A stretch of 64,000 nt of DNA from an uncultured Dermabacteraceae bacterium (GTDB taxonomy: Bacteria > Actinomycetota > Actinomycetes > Actinomycetales > Dermabacteraceae): assembly GCA_946223075.1 (NCBI GenBank), contig CAMILZ010000001.1, forward strand, positions 124,001 to 188,000. Reading direction: 5' to 3'. The first letter of the stretch is position 1. The number at the start of each line of letters is the position of its first letter. Below the pieces are notes generated by a model. It made no database searches. It was given only the letters and a program-made list of their open reading frames with translations, and had not been told where the DNA came from. Below are positions 35,826 through 45,615 of this stretch, in pieces. Made by a program: the position numbers and the translations under genes.

Positions 35826-35858
35826 GAGCGAACGAAGGCGCTTGTCGGGCGCAGGCAT

Positions 35859-36665
35859 CTACGGCTCCACCTCGGGCGGATGTTCGAGAATGTCTCGAGC
35901 GAGGTCGTCGTTATCGATGTTCACAACGGGGATCGCGCCCGTCTCGATGGCGACACGGCGGCGCTCGGCCTTGCGGATACGCCGAGCGAAAGCACGAAGC
36001 TGGCTCGGACTCATCGTGACGGTGAGATCGGGGGCCTTGGTGGGAAGACTCCACTGCTTCCACTGCGCGAAAATGGCGAGTAAGGTTCCGCACGACGCGG
36101 CGATCAGAACGGTCCAGGCAGGAAGTTCAAAGAGATAGACGAGCCACGTGAGGATCGATGTGACGAGGGCTGCCGTCGCATAGAGCGGGCCGCCACCAAA
36201 CACGATGGGGATACGCCCAACGGAAATATCTCGGATCACTCCACCACCGATCGCGGACGTGACGCCGAGCATGACCGCGGGCAGCGGTGAAAGCCCCACG
36301 AGCATGGATTTCGCCGTGCCGATCGCCGCCCAGAGGCCGAGTGCGATGCAGTCGAGAACCGTCGTGGTGTGGCGCCACATGGGCCCCTCTGACGAGGCGA
36401 TATAGGCGATGGCCGATCCCGCCAGGCCCACGGTGAGGTACAGAGGATTCGCGAAGGCGGCGGGGATGCCGTAGTTGAGGATGAGATCGCGGATGATGCC
36501 GCCGCCCAACCCCGAGATCACGCCGAGAACTGCGTAACCGACGGCGTCGAAGTGGAGCCGGCGAGCGAGGGCGCCACCGACGATCCCCATGACAAACACG
36601 CCGATGAGGTCGATCGCGATAAGCAGCTGATTTGTGAGGAGAAAGTGGTCGGGCGTGGTGTTCAC
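35859..36665 (-). CDS. TRIC-family membrane protein (UPF0126)
   Basis: Membrane protein of 268 residues with two copies of a three-helix unit, each ending in the family motif: SGLGGGIIRD and SAIGGGVIRD. Bacterial TRIC relatives are trimeric cation channels. A polar C-terminal region of about 65 residues is basic then acidic. GTG start at 36665. It converges on aroB (33-bp gap) and diverges from coaE. No clue to a partner is visible. Confidence 0.88.
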   Translation of the reverse strand: MNTTPDHFLLTNQLLIAIDLIGVFVMGIVGGALARRLHFDAVGYAVLGVISGLGGGIIRDLILNYGIPAAFANPLYLTVGLAGSAIAYIASSEGPMWRHTTTVLDCIALGLWAAIGTAKSMLVGLSPLPAVMLGVTSAIGGGVIRDISVGRIPIVFGGGPLYATAALVTSILTWLVYLFELPAWTVLIAASCGTLLAIFAQWKQWSLPTKAPDLTVTMSPSQLRAFARRIRKAERRRVAIETGAIPVVNIDNDDLARDILEHPPEVEP

Positions 36666-36744
36666 TCCACTAATCTAGGGGAGCGGGCCCGGCGGCCTGA
36701 AGACAGTTGTTGCTCAACTCTCCCACGGCTAGGAGTGAACTCAC

Positions 36745-37416
36745 ATGGCACACGTTCGCGTTCCCGATGCCCCTTCCGGGGTGCGTCGCATCGGCCTGAC
36801 GGGTGGAATCGGTTCGGGCAAGTCCACCGTCGGAAGAATGTGGGCGCGAAATGGACACCACGTGATCGATATCGACGCCCTCTCGCGCGCCGTCCTTGAT
36901 CAACCTGGGGATGGGCTTGAGGAGGCGATGGAGCGTTTCGGCGAGGAATATCGTGATTCGACCACCGGGACCGCAGACCGTGGCGCCCTCGCGACCCTCG
37001 TCTTTAGCAACCCCGTGGCGCGCGCCGATCTCGAGAGCATCGTGCATCGCCACCTGTGGGCAGAGGTGGCGCGGCTCGAAGAGGGGTTTGCGCGGGAGGC
37101 GGCCGACGGTGTGCCGGCGCTCGTAGTTCACGATTCACCGCTGCTTCTCGAAATGGGGCACGACGAGCACTATGACGTGATCGTCGTCGTGCTGACGCCT
37201 GAGGAGGAGCGCATTGCTCGAGTCGTCCGCGAGCGCGGTAAAACGCGCGAGTACGTCGAGGGCGTGATCCGAGCGCAAGTGAGCGATGAGGAGCGCCGCG
37301 CTCGCGGTGAGGTGTTCATTGACAATGAGGGCGCACCCGACGAGCTTGAGAAGCGGGCCGACGCCGCCTTTGCCCACGCCTGTGGCCTCATGAGTGAGAG
37401 GTCCCACGCCACCTAG
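36745..37416 (+). CDS. coaE: Dephospho-CoA kinase
   Basis: Final step of coenzyme A synthesis, 223 residues. The P-loop GGIGSGKST is at 20-28, DIDALSRAVL carries the acceptor-site Asp, and LVVHDSPLLLEMG is the family central motif. The protein lacks the C-terminal extra domain seen in the mycobacterial form. uvrB follows by 26 bases. Confidence 0.95.
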   Translation: MAHVRVPDAPSGVRRIGLTGGIGSGKSTVGRMWARNGHHVIDIDALSRAVLDQPGDGLEEAMERFGEEYRDSTTGTADRGALATLVFSNPVARADLESIVHRHLWAEVARLEEGFAREAADGVPALVVHDSPLLLEMGHDEHYDVIVVVLTPEEERIARVVRERGKTREYVEGVIRAQVSDEERRARGEVFIDNEGAPDELEKRADAAFAHACGLMSERSHAT

Positions 37417-37442
37417 TAGTGTGCGGGCGCTAGGCTTAACGC

Positions 37443-39542
37443 ATGCGTCCCGTCACTGAACTCACTCGCGCGGTCAAGCCCTTCGAAGTCGTCTCGGAGT
37501 ATCAGCCCGCCGGAGACCAGCCAAAAGCCATCGAGGAACTCGCAGCGCGAATCAACGCGGGCGAGCAGGACGTCGTTCTCCTCGGTGCGACCGGAACCGG
37601 TAAGAGTGCGACGGCGGCGTGGCTCATCGAGAAGCTCCAGCGCCCGACCCTCGTGATGGCGCACAACAAGACCCTTGCGGCTCAGCTCGCGAGTGAGTTT
37701 CGCGAGTTGCTCCCGAATAATGCCGTCGAGTACTTCGTGAGCTACTACGACTACTACCAGCCCGAGGCGTACGTTCCCCAGTCGGATACGTACATCGAGA
37801 AGGATTCGTCGATCAACGCCGAGGTCGAGCGCTTGCGCCACAGCGCGACGAATTCGCTTTTGACTCGTCGTGACGTGGTCGTGGTGAGCTCGGTGAGCTG
37901 CATCTACGGTCTTGGTACTCCGCAGGAATACGTGGATCGCATGGTGCTCGTGAAGGTGGGGCAGCAGATCGAGCGCGATGTTCTTTTGCGTCAGTTCATC
38001 GACATGCAGTACGACCGCAACGATGTCGCGTTCGTGCGCGGCACGTTCCGCGTACGCGGCGATACGGTCGAGATCATTCCCATGTACGAGGAGCTCGCGA
38101 TCAGGATCGAGTTCTTCGGCGATGAGATCGATGCGATCTATACGCTTCACCCCGTGACGGGTGAGGTGATTCGTGAGGAAGAGCAAATCCATATTTTCCC
38201 GGCATCCCACTACGTCGCGGGCCCCGAGCGTCTGCATCGCGCCATCAAACAGATCGAGGCCGAGCTTGCCGAGCGCCTTGAGGAGCTTGAGGGGGAGAAT
38301 AAGCTTCTCGAAGCGCAGCGCCTGCGCATGCGCACGACTCACGACATCGAGATGCTGCGGCAGACCGGAGCAACGAATGGCGTTGAAAACTACTCGCGCC
38401 ACTTTGACGGCCGAGGGCCCGGCACGCCTCCGAACACGCTCCTCGACTACTTCCCCGAGGATTTTGTTCTGATCATCGATGAGTCGCACGTGACCGTGCC
38501 TCAAATCGGGGCAATGTTTGAGGGGGATCGTTCGCGTAAGCGTACGCTCGTGGATTTCGGCTTTCGCCTTCCCTCGGCGCTCGACAACAGGCCGCTGCGT
38601 TTCGATGAGTTCATTGAGCGCACGGGCCAAACCGTGTATCTTTCCGCGACCCCTGCCGAGTACGAGCTCGAGCGTGCCAATGGCTACGTTGAGCAGATCA
38701 TTCGCCCCACGGGGCTCGTGGACCCCGAAGTGATCGTCAAGCCTGTGCGAGGGCAGATCGATGATCTCCGCGCCGAAATCGAGAAGCGCGTGGAGAAAAA
38801 CGAACGCGTGCTCGTCACGACGCTCACGAAACGCATGGCGGAAGACCTCACCGACTTCCTGCTCGAAAACGGCGTGCGCGTGCAATACCTGCATTCCGAT
38901 GTGGATACGCTTCGACGCGTCGAGCTTCTTCGCGAGCTCCGCCAGGGCGAGTTCGATGTTCTCGTGGGCATCAACCTGTTGCGTGAGGGCCTTGACCTTC
39001 CCGAGGTGTCTCTCGTGGCGATCCTCGATGCCGATAAGGAGGGCTTCCTTCGCTCGCGCACGTCGCTCATCCAGACCATTGGCCGCGCCGCCCGTAACGT
39101 CTCGGGCCAGGTGCACATGTACGCCGATACGATCACCGATTCGATGCGCGAAGCGATCGACGAAACGAATCGCCGTCGTGAGATCCAGATCGCGTACAAC
39201 GAGGAACATGGGATCGATCCGCAGCCTCTGCGCAAGAAGATTGCGGATGTCACAGATATGCTCGCGCGCGAGGACATCGACACTGAATCGCTCCTCGCGA
39301 CCGACTACCGCAAAGGCAAGGAGCGGACGAAGGGTTCGAGCTCGCCCGAGCGGGGTGGCACGACCGGCAATCGCGCCCTTGACCTGGGGGATAACCCGGA
39401 GAAGGCGTTGCGCGAGATGATCGAGGAACTCACGGCGAATATGCACGCGGCGGCGGAGAGCCTTCAGTTTGAGGTCGCCGCCCGTATTCGTGACGAAGTG
39501 ACGGAGCTCAAGAAGGAATTGCGACAGTTCACGGGTGCTTAG
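37443..39542 (+). CDS. uvrB: Excinuclease ABC subunit B
   Basis: Helicase-like damage verification subunit of nucleotide excision repair, 699 residues. Walker A GATGTGKS is at 48-55, the beta-hairpin YYDYYQPEAYVPQSDTYIEKD, DESHVT, and motif VI QTIGRAARN are intact. The C-terminal UVR domain (EMIEELTANMHAAAESLQFEVAARIRDE) binds UvrC. One oddity: the usual CSGIENYSR segment reads TNGVENYSR. The order coaE-uvrB is conserved in actinobacteria. Confidence 0.97.
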   Translation: MRPVTELTRAVKPFEVVSEYQPAGDQPKAIEELAARINAGEQDVVLLGATGTGKSATAAWLIEKLQRPTLVMAHNKTLAAQLASEFRELLPNNAVEYFVSYYDYYQPEAYVPQSDTYIEKDSSINAEVERLRHSATNSLLTRRDVVVVSSVSCIYGLGTPQEYVDRMVLVKVGQQIERDVLLRQFIDMQYDRNDVAFVRGTFRVRGDTVEIIPMYEELAIRIEFFGDEIDAIYTLHPVTGEVIREEEQIHIFPASHYVAGPERLHRAIKQIEAELAERLEELEGENKLLEAQRLRMRTTHDIEMLRQTGATNGVENYSRHFDGRGPGTPPNTLLDYFPEDFVLIIDESHVTVPQIGAMFEGDRSRKRTLVDFGFRLPSALDNRPLRFDEFIERTGQTVYLSATPAEYELERANGYVEQIIRPTGLVDPEVIVKPVRGQIDDLRAEIEKRVEKNERVLVTTLTKRMAEDLTDFLLENGVRVQYLHSDVDTLRRVELLRELRQGEFDVLVGINLLREGLDLPEVSLVAILDADKEGFLRSRTSLIQTIGRAARNVSGQVHMYADTITDSMREAIDETNRRREIQIAYNEEHGIDPQPLRKKIADVTDMLAREDIDTESLLATDYRKGKERTKGSSSPERGGTTGNRALDLGDNPEKALREMIEELTANMHAAAESLQFEVAARIRDEVTELKKELRQFTGA

Positions 39543-39638
39543 GTCGCGAAGAAGGCATAAGCGAGTACCATAGCCGGATCACTCCGTGCAGCGCCGCTCG
39601 GCATACCTGTTTCCGATCGCATGCAAGGAGAGACCGCC

Positions 39639-40112
39639 ATGCTCATTCGTACCGACGCCTTCGTCGAGGGCGAGGCCATTCCCGTTCGTTACGCCGAGCA
39701 GGCTGCGGACGGCGAGAACGTCCATCCCGCTCTCGCGTGGTCGGAAGCGCCCGAGGGAACACGCTCGTTCGCGCTGACCCTCTTCGATCCGGATGCGCCT
39801 ACCGGCTCGGGATTTTGGCACTGGATCGCTTTCGACATCCCCGCGAGCACCACGGAGATCGGGGAAGGCGAAAACCTTCCTGTTGGCGCACGCGAATGGG
39901 TGAACGACTACGGGTACGAGGGCTACGGCGGGCCGTGCCCGCCCGAGGGCCGAGTTCACCGCTACATTCACACGGTGCACGCGCTCTCGTGCGCGAAGCT
40001 CGAGGTCCCCGAGGGGGCTACGCAGGCGCAGGTACGTTTCGCAATCTTCGCCCACCAACTTGATTCGGTGAGCGTGACGGGCCGTTTCCAGTTCACGGCC
40101 AAGGGGAACTGA
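39639..40112 (+). CDS. YbhB/YbcL-type PEBP (Raf kinase inhibitor-like) protein
   Basis: Phosphatidylethanolamine-binding-protein fold of 157 residues. The ligand pocket segments LTLFDPDAPTGSGFWHWI and GYGGPCPPEGRVHRYIHTVHAL match the family DPDAP and GxxxPCPP..H motifs. The function in bacteria is unclear. ATG at 39639 has AAGGAG eight bases upstream; an ATG at 39621 lacks a site. It converges on the MBL hydrolase gene. Confidence 0.88.
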   Translation: MLIRTDAFVEGEAIPVRYAEQAADGENVHPALAWSEAPEGTRSFALTLFDPDAPTGSGFWHWIAFDIPASTTEIGEGENLPVGAREWVNDYGYEGYGGPCPPEGRVHRYIHTVHALSCAKLEVPEGATQAQVRFAIFAHQLDSVSVTGRFQFTAKGN

Positions 40113-40121
40113 GCCCTCGTT

Positions 40122-40814
40122 TTACCAACCGCGTTCGCGCCATTTCGCAAGGTTCGGGCGCTCGGCGCCGATCGTCGTGTCTTCGCCGTGGCCCGGGTAC
40201 ACCCAGGTTTCATCGGGAAGCACATCGAAGAGGCGGTGCTCAACGTCGTTCAGGAGCGACGTGAAGCGTTCAGAATCACCCTGCGTGGCGCCAACACCGC
40301 CGGGAAAAAGTGAGTCGCCGGTGAACACGTGGGTGCCGTCGGCCTGGCCCCAATAGATCACGGCGATCGAGCCGGGGGTGTGGCCGCGCAGCCCCACGAT
40401 TTCAAGGTCGTTGACGCCCACCCTGATGGTGTCGCCGTTCGAGAGCGGCTCATCCGTGGGGGTTGGGATTTCCGGGGCATCTTTCGCACCCGCGAAGGTT
40501 TTTGCTTGCGTCGCGGCGCGCAGTTGCGCGAGCGCGCCCACATGGTCGTGGTGCGAGTGTGTGGTGAGGATCGAATCGAGCCGGGAGGTGGGGGAGCCCT
40601 CGCGAATGAGGCGCATGAGGCGCGGTGCGTCGGCCGCCGCGTCGATGAGCAGCTGGGCCCCGGAGACTCGGCACGTAAGGAGGTAGGCATTATTGTCGAG
40701 CGGTCCGACGGAGGCCTTGCGAATAACAAGCGAGCCAAGGGTTCGCACATCGCTTGCCCCGCCGGTCGTCACGCTTCCCGTGTACTTCTTCTTGAGGGTG
40801 CTCATGCTCACCAT
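40122..40814 (-). CDS. Metallo-beta-lactamase-fold hydrolase (glyoxalase II-like)
   Basis: Metal hydrolase of 230 residues. The metal-binding THSHHDHVG, the GHTPGSIAV histidine, the TGDSLFPGG Asp and the final YPGHGEDTTIG His follow in the order of the glyoxalase II-like group. The substrate is not deducible. The start may be ATG at 40814 or ATG at 40805. The position beside uvrA, divergent by about 50 bases, is common in Micrococcales. Confidence 0.88.
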   Translation of the reverse strand: MVSMSTLKKKYTGSVTTGGASDVRTLGSLVIRKASVGPLDNNAYLLTCRVSGAQLLIDAAADAPRLMRLIREGSPTSRLDSILTTHSHHDHVGALAQLRAATQAKTFAGAKDAPEIPTPTDEPLSNGDTIRVGVNDLEIVGLRGHTPGSIAVIYWGQADGTHVFTGDSLFPGGVGATQGDSERFTSLLNDVEHRLFDVLPDETWVYPGHGEDTTIGAERPNLAKWRERGW

Positions 40815-40851
40815 GCTACGGTGCCGGTCTTCGCTTTTCAGAACCGGCTCC

Positions 40852-40857
40852 TAGAAT
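40852..40857 (+). promoter_or_regulatory. -10 element placing the uvrA transcript start at its start codon
   Basis: TAGAAT hexamer seven bases before GTG 40865 and two before GTG 40859. Normal spacing to the transcript start gives about 40864, which implies a leaderless mRNA. No clear LexA box was seen. Confidence 0.5.
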
Positions 40858-40864
40858 CGTGAGG

Positions 40865-43699
40865 GTGAGTGAAGCATTGATTGTGCGCGGCGCGCGCGAA
40901 CATAACCTCAAGAACGTTGATATCGAGATCCCCCGCAATGCGCTCGTGGTGTTCTCGGGTCTTTCCGGTTCGGGGAAGTCCTCCCTTGCGTTTGACACGA
41001 TTTTCGCGGAGGGGCAGCGACGATACGTCGAATCGCTCTCGAGCTATGCGCGGCAATTTCTTGGGCAGATGGACAAGCCGAAGGTGGAGTTCATCGAGGG
41101 GCTTTCGCCTGCCGTGTCGATCGATCAGAAGTCGACCAACCGCAACCCGCGTTCGACCGTGGGGACGATCACGGAGATTCACGACTACCTGCGTCTGCTG
41201 TATGCACGTACGGGTATTCAGCACTGCCCGAAGTGTGGCGCGGAAATTTCCTCGCAGAGCGCGGAGCAAATGGTCGACGCCCTCCTCGCGTACCCGGAAG
41301 GCACGCGCTTCCAGCTCCTCGCGCCCGTCGTGAAGGGGCGCAAGGGTGAACACTCCGACCTTTTGAGCTCGCTTCAAGCGCAGGGCTTCTCACGCGCCCG
41401 CATCGATGGCGAGGTGACGCGTCTGTCGGGCGAGATCTCCCTTGCGAAAACGAGGAAGCACACGATTGAGGTCATCGTCGATCGCCTCGCCGTCAAAGAT
41501 GGCTCACGCACGCGACTGACCGACTCGGTCGAGACGGCGACTCGGCTCTCCGGTGGCATCGTTGTCGCCGACTTCGTCGACGAGGACGAGGGATCACCGG
41601 AGCGCACGCGCCGCTTCTCCGAGAAGCGCGCGTGCCCGAACGAACATCCTCTCGAGCTTGAGGAAATCGAGCCTCGATCCTTCTCGTTCAACGCCCCTTA
41701 CGGTGCGTGCCCCGAATGTGCGGGCATCGGGACTCGGCTCGAGATCGATCCCGATCTTGTCGTTCCCGATGAGTCCGCGACTCTCGCGGAGGGTGCGATC
41801 GCGCCGTGGACGCTCGGGAGCGCCGATCATCACCAGCAGGTCATGAGCGCCCTTGCGAGCGAGCTCGGGTTCTCGATGGATACGCCGTGGAAAGACCTCG
41901 CACCCGAAGCGCGGGATGCGCTTTTGCACGGCCATGACTTCAAGGTTCACGTGCGCTACCGAAACCGTTTCGGGCGCGAGCGCCGGTATTCGACCGGCTT
42001 CGAGGGCGTCATGCACTACCTCGAGCGGCGACACGAAGACACCGAATCCGATTGGGCCCGCGAGCGCTATGAGCAGTTCATGCGCAACGCGCCGTGCCCC
42101 GTGTGCCACGGTAGGAGGCTCCGGCCGGAGGTCCTCTCGATCACCGTCGGGGGCAAGTCCATCGCGGAGTTTTCCGATCTCCCGATTGGTGAAGCGAAGG
42201 AATTCCTCGCGGGAGTTGAGTTCTCCGAGCGCGACCTGATGATCGCGGACGAGATCCTCCGTGAGATCCACTCGCGCCTGGGGTTCCTCGTGGACGTGGG
42301 CCTCAACTACCTCAACCTTTCGCGCGCCGCGGGTACGCTCTCGGGTGGTGAAGCGCAGCGAATTCGACTCGCCACGCAGATCGGCTCGGGACTCGTAGGG
42401 GTGCTCTACGTGCTCGATGAGCCGTCGATTGGCCTCCACCAGCGCGACAACCAGCGCCTCATCCACACACTCGTGCGGCTTCGCGATCTCGGCAACACGC
42501 TCATCGTTGTCGAGCACGACGAGGACACGCTGCGCACGGCCGACTGGATCGTGGACATCGGCCCGAAAGCAGGCGAGTACGGTGGCGAGGTCGTGTACTC
42601 GGGTGCCTACGAAGGGCTGTTAGAGGAGCCCCGCTCGATCACCGGTCAATACTTGAGCGGCGAACGCGCGATCGAGGTGCCGACGACGCGGCGCAAGATT
42701 GATCGCGATCGCGTGCTCAAGGTCGTGAATGCGCGCGAGAACAACCTTCAGGGTGTCAACGTCACGGTGCCGCTCGGACTTCTCACCGCGGTGACGGGCG
42801 TGTCGGGCTCGGGCAAATCGACCCTCGTGAACGACATCCTCTACCGCGTTCTCGCCAAGAACCTCAATCGAGCGCGCGTCGTTCCCGGCCGCCACACCCG
42901 TGTTGAGGGGCTCGAGAACCTCGACAAGGTCGTGCACGTCGATCAGTCGCCGATCGGCCGCACGCCGCGCTCGAACCCCGCAACGTACACGGGCGTGTGG
43001 GATCGTATCCGCACACTCTTCGCGCAGACAGCCGAGGCGAAAGTCCGCGGCTACAAGGCGGGGCGTTTCTCCTTCAACGTGAAAGGCGGACGCTGCGAAA
43101 ACTGCGCGGGCGATGGCACGATCAAGATCGAAATGAACTTCCTCCCTGACGTCTATGTCAAGTGCGAGGTGTGCCACGGGGCGCGCTACAACTCGGAGAC
43201 CCTCCAGGTGCACTTCAAGGGCAAGAACGTTGCCGAGGTTCTCGACATGCCGATCGCGGAAGCCGTTGAATTCTTCGAGGCAGTTCCCGCCATTCACCGT
43301 CAACTCGCGACCCTCGTGGAAGTGGGACTCGGCTACGTGCGCCTCGGGCAGTCCGCGACGACGCTTTCGGGAGGCGAGGCACAGCGCGTCAAGCTCGCTG
43401 CCGAACTCCATAAGCGCTCGAAGGGCCGCACAATTTACGTGCTCGATGAGCCGACCACGGGCCTCCACTTCGAAGACATCAAGAAGCTTCTCGCGGTGCT
43501 CCAGGGCCTCGTGGACAAGGGCAATTCTGTCGTTGTGATCGAGCACAACCTCGATGTCATCAAGAGCGCCGACTACATCATTGACCTCGGCCCCGAGGGC
43601 GGTAGCGGCGGCGGCCGCGTCATCGCAACTGGTACCCCCGAGCAGGTTGCCAAGGTCGAGGAGTCGTTCACGGGGCAGTTCCTCAGGGAGCTTTTGTAA
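40865..43699 (+). CDS. uvrA: Excinuclease ABC subunit A
   Basis: Damage-sensing dimeric ATPase of nucleotide excision repair, 944 residues from GTG 40865 (946 from GTG 40859). The first Walker A is GLSGSGKSS near 32-40. Zinc modules include CPNEH...CPEC and CPVCH, and the C-terminal module CENCAG...CEVCHG. The second ATPase has GVSGSGKST, LSGGEAQRVKLA and VLDEPTTGLH. No Shine-Dalgarno sequence is visible, in line with the promoter position. It shares one base with uvrC (TAATG). Confidence 0.96.
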   Translation: MSEALIVRGAREHNLKNVDIEIPRNALVVFSGLSGSGKSSLAFDTIFAEGQRRYVESLSSYARQFLGQMDKPKVEFIEGLSPAVSIDQKSTNRNPRSTVGTITEIHDYLRLLYARTGIQHCPKCGAEISSQSAEQMVDALLAYPEGTRFQLLAPVVKGRKGEHSDLLSSLQAQGFSRARIDGEVTRLSGEISLAKTRKHTIEVIVDRLAVKDGSRTRLTDSVETATRLSGGIVVADFVDEDEGSPERTRRFSEKRACPNEHPLELEEIEPRSFSFNAPYGACPECAGIGTRLEIDPDLVVPDESATLAEGAIAPWTLGSADHHQQVMSALASELGFSMDTPWKDLAPEARDALLHGHDFKVHVRYRNRFGRERRYSTGFEGVMHYLERRHEDTESDWARERYEQFMRNAPCPVCHGRRLRPEVLSITVGGKSIAEFSDLPIGEAKEFLAGVEFSERDLMIADEILREIHSRLGFLVDVGLNYLNLSRAAGTLSGGEAQRIRLATQIGSGLVGVLYVLDEPSIGLHQRDNQRLIHTLVRLRDLGNTLIVVEHDEDTLRTADWIVDIGPKAGEYGGEVVYSGAYEGLLEEPRSITGQYLSGERAIEVPTTRRKIDRDRVLKVVNARENNLQGVNVTVPLGLLTAVTGVSGSGKSTLVNDILYRVLAKNLNRARVVPGRHTRVEGLENLDKVVHVDQSPIGRTPRSNPATYTGVWDRIRTLFAQTAEAKVRGYKAGRFSFNVKGGRCENCAGDGTIKIEMNFLPDVYVKCEVCHGARYNSETLQVHFKGKNVAEVLDMPIAEAVEFFEAVPAIHRQLATLVEVGLGYVRLGQSATTLSGGEAQRVKLAAELHKRSKGRTIYVLDEPTTGLHFEDIKKLLAVLQGLVDKGNSVVVIEHNLDVIKSADYIIDLGPEGGSGGGRVIATGTPEQVAKVEESFTGQFLRELL

Positions 43700-45615
43700 T
43701 GGCCGACCCGGCGACGTACCGTCCGGCGCCGGGGTCTATTCCGACGGATCCCGGCGTTTATCGATTCCTCGATCCCGACTCGAGGGTCATTTACGTGGGG
43801 AAGGCGAAGAACCTCCGCCAGCGCCTCAGTAATTACTTTCAGGACATCACACACCTGCATCCGCGCACCCAGAAAATGGTGACGACCGCGAGCCAGGTGC
43901 AGTGGACGGTCGTGACGAGCGACGTCGAGGCACTCACGCTTGAATACACGTGGATCAAAGAATTCGAACCACGCTTTAACGTGAAGTTCCGCGACGACAA
44001 GTCGTACCCCTTTCTCGTCGTGACGATGGGCAACAAGGTCCCCCGTGCGATGATTACCCGCAAGGAGCGCCACAAGACCGATCGCTCGTTTGGTCCGTAT
44101 GCCCACGTGTGGGCGATTCGCGAGACCCTCGATCTTCTCTTGCGGGTGTTCCCCGTGCGGACCTGCACGCAGGGCGTGTACAACCGCGCGGAGAAGTCCG
44201 GCAGGCCGTGCCTCCTCGGATTTATCGGGAAGTGCGCCGCTCCGTGCGTCGGCAACGTCAGCGTTGACGAGCACCGCGAACTCGCGGAGAACTTCGTCGC
44301 GTTCATGGACGGCAATACCGGTGCGTTCGTGAGGGACCGTCGGGCAAAAATGAAGGCAGCCGCGGCCGAAATGGACTACGAGGCCGCAGCCCGGTACCGC
44401 GACGATCTCGCCGCGCTCGAAAAAGTCATGGAGAAGAACTCCGTCGTGCTCTCCGACGCGACCGACGCCGATCTCGTGGCCCTCGAACTCGATGAACTCG
44501 AGGCGAGCGTGCAAGTGTTCCACGTGCGCGGCGGGCGCATTCGCGGCCAGCGCGGGTGGGTCGCCGAGCTGCTCGACGATTCCGGGCCCGCGGAGCTCAT
44601 GGAGCGGGCCCTCACACAGCTGTACGAAGGCACCGATACGAAGCCTCCCCACGAGATCCTCGTGACGCACATGCCGTCCAGGCCCGAAGAAATCCGCGCG
44701 CTCCTTGGCCGCCAAAGCATCGACATTCGCGTTCCTGCACGTGGGGAAAAGAAAGCGCTCCTCGAAACCGTGAGCGCCAACGCGAAGGAAGCGATGCGTC
44801 TCGGGAAACTCCGCCGCACCGGGGACCTCACCTCGCGCTCGAAGGCGCTCGAAGAACTCGGGGAAGCACTTGGAATGGATGATGCGCCCCTGCGCATCGA
44901 ATGCTTCGACATTTCCCACTCGCAAGGCACGAACGTCGTGGGCTCGATGGTCGTGTTCGAGGACGGCCTTCCACGCAAGAGTGAGTACCGCCGGTTCTCG
45001 ATCTCGGGAGAAGCCGCGAGGGATGATACCGCGAGCATGGAGGATGTCATGCGTCGCCGGCTTCGCCACCACCTCGAGCAAAAGCACCAGCGCGCGAGCG
45101 GCGAGGTGACCGATCCATCCGCCACGCGTTTTGCGTACCCGCCGAATCTCATCATCGTCGACGGAGGCCTTCCGCAGGTCAACGCCACCAAACGGGTCAT
45201 GGACGACATGGGGATTACCGACATCGCCCTCATCGGCATCGCGAAACGCCTCGAAGAAATCTGGGTGCCGGGCGACGACTACCCGCTTATCCTCCCGCGC
45301 ACCTCGGAGGCGCTCTTTCTCATTCAGCGCCTTCGCGATGAAGCACACCGCTTTGCGATCACCTTCCACCGCTCGAAGCGCGGACGCTCGATGCAGGAGA
45401 GCGTACTCGACGAGATACCGGGACTCGGGCCGAGCCGCAGGCGGGCGCTCCTCGACCGATTCACGACCGTCGACGCGATCCGTAAAGCGCGCCTCGAGGA
45501 CCTCGAGAGTGTTCCCGGCATTGGTCGTTCACTCGCGGCAACCATCCACGCCGCACTACAATCCGAAGAGCGGGCACCAGCGGTAAATATGACGACGGGA
45601 GAGATTCTTGAGTGA
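43699..45615 (+). CDS. uvrC: Excinuclease ABC subunit C
   Basis: Nuclease making both incisions in nucleotide excision repair, 638 residues. The N-terminal GIY-YIG domain shows PGVYRFLDPDSRVIYVGKAKNLRQRL. The UVR domain (MKAAAAEMDYEAAARYRDDLAAL) binds UvrB. The RNase H-like C-terminal nuclease has ECFDISHSQGT and IIVDGGLPQVNA, and ends in helix-hairpin-helix repeats (IPGLGPSRRRALL, VPGIGRSLAATI). Coupled to uvrA and overlapping rapZ by eight bases. Confidence 0.97.
   Translation: MADPATYRPAPGSIPTDPGVYRFLDPDSRVIYVGKAKNLRQRLSNYFQDITHLHPRTQKMVTTASQVQWTVVTSDVEALTLEYTWIKEFEPRFNVKFRDDKSYPFLVVTMGNKVPRAMITRKERHKTDRSFGPYAHVWAIRETLDLLLRVFPVRTCTQGVYNRAEKSGRPCLLGFIGKCAAPCVGNVSVDEHRELAENFVAFMDGNTGAFVRDRRAKMKAAAAEMDYEAAARYRDDLAALEKVMEKNSVVLSDATDADLVALELDELEASVQVFHVRGGRIRGQRGWVAELLDDSGPAELMERALTQLYEGTDTKPPHEILVTHMPSRPEEIRALLGRQSIDIRVPARGEKKALLETVSANAKEAMRLGKLRRTGDLTSRSKALEELGEALGMDDAPLRIECFDISHSQGTNVVGSMVVFEDGLPRKSEYRRFSISGEAARDDTASMEDVMRRRLRHHLEQKHQRASGEVTDPSATRFAYPPNLIIVDGGLPQVNATKRVMDDMGITDIALIGIAKRLEEIWVPGDDYPLILPRTSEALFLIQRLRDEAHRFAITFHRSKRGRSMQESVLDEIPGLGPSRRRALLDRFTTVDAIRKARLEDLESVPGIGRSLAATIHAALQSEERAPAVNMTTGEILE

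Noticed and set aside
37413..39446. Long minus-strand open frame opposite uvrB
   Set aside because: No family features and fully covered by uvrB on the other strand; similar artefacts occur opposite uvrC, polA, rpsA and tkt.
40815..40864. SOS (LexA) box before uvrA
   Set aside because: No sequence close to the actinobacterial TCGAAC-N4-GTTCGA form was found; GAAC...GAAT is too weak.
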